Positions 16,252-25,900 of a stretch of 64,000 nt of DNA are shown here, one piece after another; the first letter of the stretch is position 1, and each line of letters opens with the position of its first letter. Below the pieces are notes generated by a model. That model worked only from the letters and a program-made list of their open reading frames with translations. It had not been told where the DNA came from and did not search any database. The translations under genes and the position numbers were made by a program. The stretch comes from Heliopora coerulea (Eukaryota > Cnidaria > Anthozoa > Scleralcyonacea > Helioporidae). The stretch covers positions 372,001 to 436,000 of the forward strand of contig JASJOG010000106.1 of NCBI GenBank assembly GCA_030142905.1, written 5' to 3'.

Positions 16252-16403
16252 GCGAAGCGAACAAGTTCGTCAAACTTAATAATTTTATAATATATATTGT
16301 ATTATAAAATTAAAAATTATGATGTAGATTCTGCACCTTTGGTGCTGAGACCTCCGGTCGATGAAGATGAAGGTTTAACATGGGTTTCACCCCTCGCTTT
16401 GCG
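16252..16403. repeat. Convergent gene gap with several GC mini-hairpins
   Basis: The gap holds GCGAAGC at 16252-16258, GCACC-TTT-GGTGC at 16333-16345 and GACC-TCC-GGTC at 16349-16359. CGC-TTT-GCG at 16395-16403 lies within the end of the convergent 133-aa gene. The gap separates the ends of the plus- and minus-strand genes, so the hairpins could mark transcript ends. Confidence 0.75.
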
Positions 16404-16788
16404 GTGTGTCTTTTCTGATTAATTTACTCATAAGTGTATTTATTATTTTATCTTTTTCTTTTGAGTTATTGTTTGTTGATTCTTCATTTTCTAAAGATTT
16501 TAACAATTTTAAATGATTATTATTTTCTGAAAACTGAATTTCATGTATATTATTTTTCCCAAATGTCATTCCGGCTTCAAAATCTTTCATTCCAATATCA
16601 ACATGAGCTCCGATTCTAAAACCGCTTTTTTTAATTTTTCTAAAATTTATTGGGGGATAACCGTGAAGATTTAAATCTAACTTTGTGTCTGACTTCGTTT
16701 CTTTTCCTGAATCCTTATTGGAATTACCGCTGTGCGTGTCAGCTCTGCTGTTTTTATTATTTGCTTTTGATGATACACAATTTCCCAT
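16387..16788 (-). CDS. Small protein with N-myristoylation/palmitoylation signal (133 aa)
   Basis: The protein begins MGNCVSSK, a textbook N-myristoylation context (Gly2, Ser6, Lys8) with Cys4 next to it as a likely palmitoylation site. The next ~45 residues are Ser/Asn/Lys-rich and disordered. A compact region follows (NLHGYPPINFRKIKKSGFRIGAHVDIG... split over ~40-75, not recognised), then a charged C-terminus. Dual acylation would send it to host membranes in the way many viral matrix proteins are targeted; a matrix or egress role is an inference. The leader is TAATAAATAAAAA. Confidence 0.75.
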   Translation of the reverse strand: MGNCVSSKANNKNSRADTHSGNSNKDSGKETKSDTKLDLNLHGYPPINFRKIKKSGFRIGAHVDIGMKDFEAGMTFGKNNIHEIQFSENNNHLKLLKSLENEESTNNNSKEKDKIINTLMSKLIRKDTPQSEG

Positions 16789-16832
16789 TTTTTATTTATT
16801 ATTTTTTTATTCTTAACAATAACTAATTTTTT

Positions 16833-17052
16833 CACACAAAAGTTTCACAAATGTGAAGTTAAAATGTGAAACTTTTCACACAAAAGTTTCACAAATGTGA
16901 AGCTAAAATGTGAAACTTTTCACACAAAAGTTTCACAAATGTGAAGCTAAAATGTGAAACTTTTCACACAAAAGTTTCACAAATGTGAAGTTAAAATGTG
17001 AAACTTTTCACACAAAAGTTTCACAAATGTGAAGCTAAAATGTGAAACTTTT
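16833..17052. repeat. Five 44-bp tandem repeats, each an internal hairpin
   Basis: Units start at 16833, 16877, 16921, 16965 and 17009 and differ only at one T/C position (AAGTTAA or AAGCTAA) as far as I compared. Every unit contains AAAAGTTTCACA and its exact reverse complement TGTGAAACTTTT, giving a 12-bp stem. The array lies between the last gene and the right terminal repeat. Confidence 0.93.
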
Positions 17053-17140
17053 GCATTTCTAGCACATTTTGGTTTGTTGCTTTTTTGCATTTCTAACACA
17101 TTTTGGTTTGTTGCTTTTTGCATTTCTAACACATTTTGAG
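17053..17140. repeat. Second short tandem array (33-34 bp units)
   Basis: Three units start with GCATTTCTARCACATTTTG at 17053, 17087 and 17120, the last truncated. It directly abuts the 44-bp array and is AT-rich. Confidence 0.85.
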
Positions 17141-17174
17141 ACCCACATTTTCAAATTTGGTCAAAATTTTTCTA

Positions 17175-17393
17175 GAGAATGTGACAAAATTGACTGATTT
17201 CGAGAATGTGACAAAATTGACTGATTTCGAGAATGTGACAAAATTGACTGATTTCAAGAATCCGGTTTGAACCAGATTTGGGAAATGGGCGTGATCACAC
17301 AACAATTTTGATTGACAGGTGATGACGTCATCAATTTTCGGAAGCTCATTAAAATTCAGAAAATGCGCTAGAATCCGGACATTACAGACTACT
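17175..17393 (-). repeat. Polinton right terminal inverted repeat
   Basis: Reverse complement of 195-413. It contains three intact 27-bp units (17175-17255). It ends in ACT, followed by the target duplication. Confidence 0.92.
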
Positions 17394-17399
17394 TAACGT
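17394..17399. repeat. Polinton target-site duplication, right copy
   Basis: TAACGT, identical to 189-194. Confidence 0.93.
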
Positions 17400-17403
17400 G
17401 AGC

Positions 17404-17690
17404 GAGCAACTTGTGGTACAGTGGTAGCACACTTGCCCCTCACCGCTGTAACCAGGGTTCAATTCCGGCTCTGTGCAGTTATCTGATTAAAGGTACCTTG
17501 ATCACATGTGGGAAGAGTTTTGTCCAGTTTCATCCTACTGAGCATCGCAGATATTCTCTGGGTACTCCGGTTTCTTCATGCAATAGCACTGGACTCATGA
17601 GGGGTGACCCTCAATGGACCTCTGTGCAGAACAGCTTAGCTTATCGAGTTAACCACTATAAGCATATAACTCGCAGGTAAATGGTGTTTT
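17404..17690 (+). mobile_element. tRNA-derived SINE
   Basis: A Pol III A-box-like TGGTACAGTGG (17414-17424) and B-box-like GGTTCAATTCC (17456-17466) are spaced about 42 bp apart, as in tRNA-derived SINEs. The tRNA-unrelated body runs on to about 17690. The 3' end is not sharply defined. It is not a functional tRNA gene because no complete cloverleaf can be formed from the region I inspected. Confidence 0.65.
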
Positions 17691-18129
17691 TCGCGCAGTC
17701 TGATTGGTTCCTCTATCTCGGAATATCCTGCACTATTCACCTCCGAGCAAAACAAGATGGGATCCTGTTTTGTTTTAGTTCAGAAGAAATTTTTTTGAAT
17801 AAACGCAGCTGATGTTCCGTCAGATTGTTTTAAAAATTTTAAAAAAATAGGTGACTAAAAACAATTATGCGAGGTATATGTTTGAAAATTATTCACCTCA
17901 GTGTCGTTGAATAATTATCAATAAATAGATCTTGATGTCATTAATTCCTGGTTCTTCTCCACTACCATCAAGCTAAAACCTAACCTTCTGATGAGCTTAT
18001 GCGTTCGAACGTCTTAAAGACTCGGTCATGCAAACGTCTTCCAGAATTATTTCATTTATTTCATTTAAACTCTTTTCCCACGGTTGTAAATGTTTTCAAA
18101 GTTCAATCAAACAAAACTAAAAGTGAAAA
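17691..18129. other. Unassigned repeat-like host DNA
   Basis: No gene is supported. The stretch is AT-rich with short inverted motifs but no clear terminal repeats. Confidence 0.4.
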
Positions 18130-19500
18130 CTCTTGTCAAGAGCTGAAATTCACGTGCAAAATTGCTCTCCATGGGCGGCCCAGTGAAGTCGATTTCCATA
18201 TCTGGAATGCTAACTCCCAGTCATTTGCTCTGGCAAAAAGTGAAGCCAAGATGACCGCCTGTTGAGGGAAATTTTGCACGTCAGTTTGAGTTCTCTTCCC
18301 GGTCTTGTACGTCAGTTCCACTCCTTTACACGACTTAAATCTTCAGTTTTAGGTTGGTTCGGCTTTGAAAACATTCAAAACCATGAAAAAAGTGCACAAA
18401 CGAATTATTACTGGACCGGTTTACATATACGAGTGTTTAAAAGGATTCGTTATTGACGTGTGGCCTAAGAACTGTCCTAAATTGCCCAAAGACGGTAAAA
18501 TGACTTTAAAAAATGACGTGCACGTAGTAGTTTCCGCAAATAGTTTTTTCCGAGACCGTTTTATGAGGTTTCTCGTCAGTTTGGTAAATTATTTTCGTAA
18601 AAATATATAACCTGTAACACGGTTTGACTTTGTCGAATTATATTTCAAATTCTTAAACTCATTTCTATATTTTGAAGACATGTTTTGGGCGTAATTTCAA
18701 AGAAAAATCTTCAGAAAACGTAAAAAGTCGCGTGGGAGACTAAAGTTAACGCACAAGCCCACGTAGGGGACTGAAGCTGACGTACAAAATTGCCCTCCGT
18801 GGGAGGCCATCTTGGCTACACGTTCTCCAAGGCCAATGATAGAGAATTTGCGCTCCAGTTCGGGTTGGCCAGTAAAGTCGATTTCCATCTATGGAAAGCT
18901 AACTGGCCAATGAAATGTCAAGCCAATATGGCCGTCCATGGAGGGCAATGCGCGGTTTTGTACGTCAGTTCTAGCCCTTTATACGACTTTAATCTTCAGG
19001 TTTCGTTTGGTTCGGCTAAGAACACATTTACAAATACGCAAAATGTGTTCAGACAAAATATCACAGGAGCTTTTTTACGTAATCGGGTATATAAAAGGAT
19101 TCAAAATTGCTGTGCAGCCAAAGAAGTGTGCCAAATTGTCTAAACATGGTAAACTAACGGTAAATAGGGGACCTACACTTGATAATTTCCTAAAGTAATT
19201 TATCGAGACTGTTTTATCAGCTTTCTCGTTAGTTTGGCAATTTATTTTCGTGAAAGTATATAATCTGAAACTCGACTTGATTTTATCGAACGATATTTGA
19301 GGTTCTTAAACTCACTTTCTTTTGAAGAGATATCTAATGTATTTTGAAACAAAAATCACTCATGAAATTGGAGACAAAAACTGACGTACAAGACTGCATA
19401 GGTGACTGAAACTGACGTACGAAATTGCCTACTATGGGCGGCCATCTTGGCTTCACATTTCATTGCCCAGTTAGCATTCCAGATATGAAAATCGAGTTCA
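18130..19500. repeat. Tandemly duplicated ~650-bp block with MITE-like palindromic parts
   Basis: Two diverged copies lie head to tail, at about 18130-18770 and 18770-19420. Landmarks such as CCTTTAYACGACTTWAATCTTCAG recur at about 18325 and 18974. Each copy contains inverted arms around ACGTRCAAAATTGC and GCCATCTTGG (for example 18768-18810 against 18925-18970). A partial third copy is near 19400-19500. Frames here are broken and noncoding. Confidence 0.7.
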
Positions 19501-20768
19501 TTGGAGTTCTCTGTGATTGATCCTACTTTAACTCACCGTTTTCTGCACCCTGGTCAGCGGTTTTGCACCAGAGAATACGTCAGCCAGCTCGTCTATCCTG
19601 TCCAAGCTCTCATTCTTATTCTTTTCCCATTTGTCTTGTTTCTCGGCGAGCATTTTCTTGAAAAGCTGTTAAGACAACAAAAGGGAAACTAACGTTCACG
19701 TTCGTCAGCTCCACCTAACAATTTTTTATCATGAAGGGAAGGAGTGAATTTTTGAAAAATTCTCGCAACACCTTAACGTTTAATTCTGACGGTGCAAACT
19801 GTTTCAGTTCTTGGTTAGGATTTCGGCAATCGAGATACCAGGCGGAAAACGAAGTCTAGTGATAAAGATTATTGCCCAGCTGTTTTGATGGGCTTTTTCA
19901 GTTCTATTTTAAAATCACGCCCAGAATAACATAAAGAGAAAATTTTCGTGATTAATCTGCAGTGGAAAAGTCATCTCGACAAACAGAGTTTCTCGAGGGC
20001 GATTTGACTGCCAATTTTGGGTCACCAGATAGGTGCTGTACTACTTCATCTATCGAGTCAAGTGGGCGCAGTGTGCTCGTTTAATCCAACCCAAGGCTAG
20101 CTGCCATATACTTGTAACTGTTGTAATTCAGTCGGCGACTGTCGTCAATCTAACCTACGATCGTCATGTTTCCATGACGACTTGTCACAAGTCGACTTCC
20201 TATCTCGCCAAGTGAGAAACTGAGGTATGAAGTCGTGAGAGCCCACCCTCGAAGCAAGAGTCGGTCGAAACTCGACTTGTTCCGCTTGCAGAAAATCGAA
20301 TTTATTAATGAGGTCTTGACCCCTTTTTGTGTGAAATAAACAAAGCTTATTATTTTCAATTGTTTGAAATACCGAAACACCTTCGACTAAAATACAGGTC
20401 GGAAAGAAATAGCGCCAAGCAGCCTGGAAAAGTACGTTTTCTTTCCATTTTTTTTCCTCTCCCACTGAAAAACTCTAAAAGAAAATGGGCTTTAAGAAAG
20501 TGTAGTTTCCATATAGTTGTGACTGTTAATTCAGTCAGCGACTGTCGCCGATCAAATCTACGACAGTATTGTTTTAATTCAAGCTGACAACTCCCCTAGA
20601 ACTCAGGATTTCTCAATCTAAGAGAATGCAGATTAGTACTTGTATCTCAGGTATGGAATGTTCTTTTGGGGATTCATGTATTCATCAAATTTTCTTAATA
20701 CTGGTTCCAATTTCATGCCATCTTCGTTTTCGAAGGTGAAAGTGTAATAAATTTCTCGCGCTCTTTCT
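19501..20768. other. Gene-free stretch with repeat fragments
   Basis: A short motif block (GTAACTGTTGTAATTCAGTC and similar) occurs near 20115 and again near 20518. Otherwise nothing recognisable was seen. Confidence 0.4.
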
Positions 20769-20840
20769 AGACTAATTAAAATAAGGCAAGCGGAAATGAA
20801 AACATCAGGTCTGTTCCGCTTGCCTTATTTTAATTAGTCT
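20769..20840. repeat. Perfect 27-bp inverted repeat (hairpin)
   Basis: The 27 bases at 20769-20795 are the exact reverse complement of 20814-20840, separated by an 18-base loop. The arms begin AGACTAATTAAAATAAGGC. Confidence 0.9.
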
Positions 20841-21544
20841 TCTCTCCTTCCGCTCTTCTTCTTCTACTTTTCTCACACCTTTTCTCCTCTCTCATTGGCT
20901 AATTAATTTTCACACCTAGTAAATATCGTATTTATAACCTTACCTTATCCATCATCTATATTACTTTGAAAATGTTGGGCGTTAGCAACGAAACGTCAGT
21001 AAAGCTTGTCTAAACTAACATGTTTTGTTATTTGTCGTGTTTTATCCTGTTATGGCTATTCACATTCGAATTTTGAGCTGGGCATTAATATTCATCCTAC
21101 GACTACGATTCCCGCCTGGTAAATCCTTGGTCAATATTTTAATGTAGAATTTGAATTCCTTTTTTCATCGCTCCCAGTTTTGGATAAGGTTTCCGTCGAA
21201 TCGCAGTTCCTTGGGTGGATTTAACTTGTTAATCTTTCTTTCTTTTCACGCCTTTGTTAAACCATCTCGCGCCTGACACCATGTTATGATCTGTGTTATT
21301 TTATTCTCCTAGCTCTGAGGAACTCCAGTGACAACTGACCTTTGTGGTAGTTCTGTTGTATCATTAACTAATTAGTCTGTTATTAAAAATACGAAATATT
21401 AAGTGTCTTATCATTACAGGACCACGATCATGTCTCCTCTTCTTGCTAGGACATGGATGTATAATATTGAGCAGGTAACGAAAACAAATTAGCCATTTGA
21501 GCTGTGACACTAGAGAGGATTATCTTCTTTGACAAAACACATAT
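20841..21544. other. Gene-free stretch with a possible Penelope-type tail
   Basis: GTTAGCAACGAAACGTCAG near 20983 resembles the GAAAC-containing ends of Penelope-like elements and the sequence near 52595. No gene is supported. Confidence 0.35.
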
Positions 21545-22170
21545 TAGTCCAGCAATATGGTGCCAAAAATGGGTCGAATTGTGCACTTTGAGGTAAAATC
21601 ATGAAACTTGACACAATGGTAGTATTTTATGTGCTGATCAATTTAAGCTATGGACCCCGCCCACAATCGTCCAGGAGGTCAAAAATCCACCTAAGGGGGG
21701 TTGGGTGGCTACAAAAAATTGAAAACATTCAAAACTCCATTAGTATGAATGCTGAAAGCATGAAATTCGGTGCAATGGTAGTATTTAATTTGCTGACCAA
21801 TTTTAGGTTTTAGATTTACATAAAATTGTTCAGGGGGGTCAAAAATCGCCTTTGTAGGGTAGGGTGGGTCCCAAATAAAATGAAAAATATCATAACTCTG
21901 TTAGCATGAAAGCTGAAGGCATGAAACTTGCCACAATGGTTGTCCTGATCAATTTAAGCTATGGACCGCACTGAGAATCATCCAGGGGGGCTCAAAAATC
22001 CACTTAGGGGGTGTTGGGTATGTGCAAAAAATTAAAAACATTCTAAACTCCATAAAAATGAGGTGTTAAAGGCATGAAATCTTCCACAATAGTAGTGTTT
22101 TATGTGCTGATAAATTTAAGGTCTCGTCACCACCCAGGAATCGTCCAGGGGAAGAGGGGAGGGAAGCGCG
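21545..22170 (+). repeat. Left long terminal inverted repeat with ~160-bp subrepeats
   Basis: Four diverged subrepeats start near CATGAAA...CAATGGTAGT at about 21600, 21760, 21919 and 22073. The unit carries a GGGGGTYAAAAATCCACCT segment. Confidence 0.75.
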
Positions 22171-22460
22171 TTATGGAGAGTTCGGACAAATTCGAAGTTC
22201 AAATATATGATTGCTTTGCATGACTTAGTAATTTGTAAAATAAAGTTTGTGGAAAATTAATTCTTATGAGTTAAGCAGAATAGCTTAGATTTAATCAAAA
22301 CCTGAGAATGCCTTTTAATATTTATTTTCATAATGGGCTTCCTTCATCTAACTCGGATGAGGGAGTCTGGGCAACAAAGGCCAGGTTACCTGGTCAGTTT
22401 CAAGACGGCGACAATTGAGATAGCACAAAAGTCGTTTTTATGAGGTAAAAACCTCTTTAA

Positions 22461-22995
22461 AGGTAAGCATTAATAAATATCTAAAACATGACAAATAGGT
22501 AAATATCCACGATAGTCTCTTATAACAAAACCCTTGTCAAAACAAAGAAAAACTTCACTCGATACTTACAAAGAACTCAGTGACCCTCCATTTAGTTACA
22601 AAAACCTTAAATATAGTCAATTGAAATGATATAAGTTCACAATTTCTACATTGTTTGGTAAATTTTAGTCTGTTTGACAAGAGTATGGCTAGAAGTAGCG
22701 AAGAAGAGTATCAGAAATATTTGAGCTGAATTCAGCCTTTAAAGGTAAGCAATAATGAATAATTAAAACATGCCAAATAGGTGATATCCACAAAAGTCTC
22801 TCACTACAAAACCCTTGTCAAAACAAATAGAAATTTCACTCGATACTTACATGGAACTCAGTGACACTCCATTAAGTTACAAAAACCTATTAAATATAGT
22901 CAATTAAAATGTTATATGTTCACAATTTCTACATTATTTGGTAAATTTTAGTCTGTTTGACAAGAGCATGGCTAGTAGTAGTGAAGAAGAGTTGA
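22461..22995 (+). repeat. Duplicated 5' leader and start region of the transposon gene
   Basis: Sequences at about 22461-22735 and 22739-22995 are close direct copies. Each runs from a splice-donor-like AAAGGTAAGCA through an intron-like stretch to ATTTTAG and an ATG followed by GCTAG. The first copy's ATG (about 22685) opens a frame that stops after some 14 codons. The second (22968) leads into the gene. Confidence 0.8.
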
Positions 22996-25900
22996 AAATG
23001 TCAGAAATATTAGCTGAATTCGACTGGACAAAGTGTGCCCTTTGCCAGAAATCAATTAATGCAGAGAAATTGCGATGCCCTTTAGACTCAAAAAGAAAAG
23101 ATGCAAGTAACTGGTATGATCGTCTTTGTGACAGTGTTCAAAAGTGCCATGAAGATGGTCTTATTCCGTTTGAGACAAATAAACTGCTCAATAGTGGTTT
23201 AAGCTCAGTTGAGATGTCACGCTTGTTCGAAGAACATAGCGCAAAATGGCATAAAATATGCCATAATAAGTTTAGCGTCATGAAGGTTGAACGATCGCGG
23301 AAAAGAAAAGCAGGGAGCATAGATGTTGATCTAGGGATGCCAAGAAAAAAGCTACCAAGAATAAGTAGAGAAGCAGCAAATTATGCCAAGTGCTTTTTCT
23401 GCAATGAATCATCAGGAGAACTCCACAAGGTATCATCTTTAACTATTGATCAAAATGTTAAAGCTTGTGCGACAAAGTCAATGACACCACACTTTTAGGT
23501 AAATTGTGTAGTGGGGACATGGTAGCATTAGACGCATTGTACCACACAAAATGCTTGTCAAAACTTTATAAGTCAGCAGCACAGATGAATAAGGAATCGT
23601 CGCAACAAACTGATAATGACTCGTTAAATGATGGCACTGCTCTAGCAGAACTTGTTTCATATATTGAAGAATGTCATCGTGATTCTGGTGGAAATCAAGT
23701 TTTTAAACTGTCAGAGCTATCAAAACTGTACTCGTCAAGATTAGAGCAATTGGGTGGAAGTATAGAGCACAGAGTTCATACTACTCGTCTAAAAGAACGT
23801 TTGCTTCGACAATGTCCTGATTTAACATCTCATAAAGAAGGTCGTGAAATATATTTTGCTTTCAAATCCGATGTACCAGCTTTTGTTAAAACTCAACAGG
23901 AAAACGAAGACACAGAAGCAATGCTTCTTGCAAAAGCAGCGGACATTGTTCGACGTTATCTTCTGGCAATGAAAAGCTGTGAATTTAACTGCACGTTCGA
24001 AGAAAACTGTCAAGAGCAATCAATTCCTAAATCGTTAAGAAGTTTAATCGAAATGATTCTTGGTGGAGGTAGTATAAAGACACAGTCAAGCAATGTTGTT
24101 GAAACTCAAACTGTTCTGACAATATCCCAGCTTATAAGATTTAACTCTGTTATAAGACGATGTAAAGATTCCCGGGCCATTTTCCATTCCAAGGATCGTG
24201 AGACACCTTTACCAACCTACATCGGCCTCATGCTTCATGCTGAAACAAGGAAGAGGGGTCTTATTGATAAATTCTATGATCTTGGCCTCTCAATCTCTTA
24301 CAACAGAGTCCTTGAAATCTCGACTGTCATGGGGAATAAAGTCATAACGCAATTCCACGAAGAAAATGCTGTATGTCCCTCAAACCTTAAACTTAATTTG
24401 TTCACTACCAGTGCTGTTGATAACATCGACCACAACCCTAGCTCCACCACTGCAATAGGATCACTGCATGGTACAGTAATATCACTATTCCAGCACCCCA
24501 CTCAAGAAAACCACGGCCAGAAGCGAGAGTTGGTAGGTACTGATAACTTAGGCAAAACCAATAATATCGCATCTCTTCCAACCCAGTATTGAGAAGTTCC
24601 CCCAGTGCAACAGTGGAGAGAAGATCCCCCATTTCCAGTGTCAAGTGCAAAGGCAGAGAATTTCGAGCTTCTCGCAGATGTCACATTAGAATATGGGTGG
24701 TTAAATCATGTCAAAGATGTTCTTGAAGATGATGAGCCAATTAAGGATCAGTGTGTGTCATGGGCAGCATTCCATTCCAGCAAAATGGAATCCACTGAAG
24801 AAATCCCACCAGATATCTCATGTTTGCTGCCATTGTTTCAAGAAGAAGCAAAATCTGTAGCTATGATATTGCATGCAATGAACACTGTCAGTGTTCTGTG
24901 AACTTTTTAAATCATTGTCAAATTCCAGTCCTAGCCTGTGATCAGCCACTATATTCAATAGCTAAACAGATCCAGTGGCATTGGACTCAGACGCATGGCG
25001 AACAAAAGTATGTTGTTATCCTTGGAGGACTTCACGTTGAAATGGCAGCATGGAGAGCTGTGGGAGACCTTCTAGAAGCAAGTGGCTGGACAAGTGCCAT
25101 TACACAAGCCAACATAGCATCATCAGGTGCGGCAGATTCGTTCCTTAAGGCGTCTCACGTCTCAAGAACGCAGCATGCTCACCAAGTTACCGCCTGTGGT
25201 CTTCACATATTGATGTGCTCTGCATACGCAGATTATATTAACGGGATGGCTGAGAGTGATGTGAAGCTTGACTTCGACAAGTGGAAAAAAGCTAAAGCCC
25301 GTGATTGCCCCCAGGTTAAATACTGGTCTCTGATCCTGAAAGTTGAGCTGATTGTTCTGATGTTTGTGCGCTCCCTTCGTGAAGGGTCCTTCTCTCTGTA
25401 TAAAGAATCCATAAGACAGCTGCTCCCTTTCTTTTTTGCTCTACTCACGATGGCTGACGGTACACTTACATGACATGACACAGCTAGACAAGACGTGCCC
25501 AACTGTACACCAAATGTTTCAGCAGGGTCTCTTCGTGGTAAGGAAGACACAGAGAAAATTTTCAGCTCTCGCCATCGATCACGCTCATGAACAAAACAAC
25601 AAGCTTGTAAAAGGTAATGTACAGCAAAAAACATTTGTTTGATTTTTTTTAAATTAAATTAATTAATTAATTATTTAGCAGTTTGATGTTTAGGAAGGTT
25701 GCGGGTTCGATTCCCGTCTGGGGCTCAGATATCATTTTCTGAGTATCGAGCTTGAAGATCGTTCATCTACTTTAATTAATTATTTAATTAATTTGATAGC
25801 AATTTATCCAATGTTGTTACAGATTCAACTCTTTTCAGGTGAAGGAGGTGCCATTGGCCTAACAGAAAATTCTGCACAGCTCCTCAGATGGATGGTTGCA

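Larger units (their letters stand above)
195..17393. mobile_element. Polinton/Maverick element, full length (17,199 bp)
   Basis: The termini read AG...CT, the arms are inverted repeats with only two mismatches over the first ~190 bp, and a perfect 6-bp duplication flanks them. Inside are the hallmark Polinton genes: protein-primed DNA polymerase B, retroviral-type integrase, FtsK/A32-like packaging ATPase, a probable double jelly-roll capsid protein and a probable penton protein, plus fibre-like and membrane proteins. Genes run in two main blocks diverging from 11288-11308. The polymerase is split by a frameshift and the ATPase has a stop codon and a frameshift, so the copy looks defective. 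The well-matched arms and otherwise open frames suggest it is young. A separate maturation protease, usual in Polintons, is not visible. Confidence 0.95.

Noticed and set aside
16833..17052. Regular direct repeats that could be read as a CRISPR array
   Set aside because: The units abut without unique spacers and each is an internal hairpin. The context is a eukaryotic virus-like transposon.
17404..17475. Possible functional tRNA gene
   Set aside because: A- and B-box-like motifs are present, but no complete acceptor and anticodon arms could be made, and the sequence continues as a SINE body.
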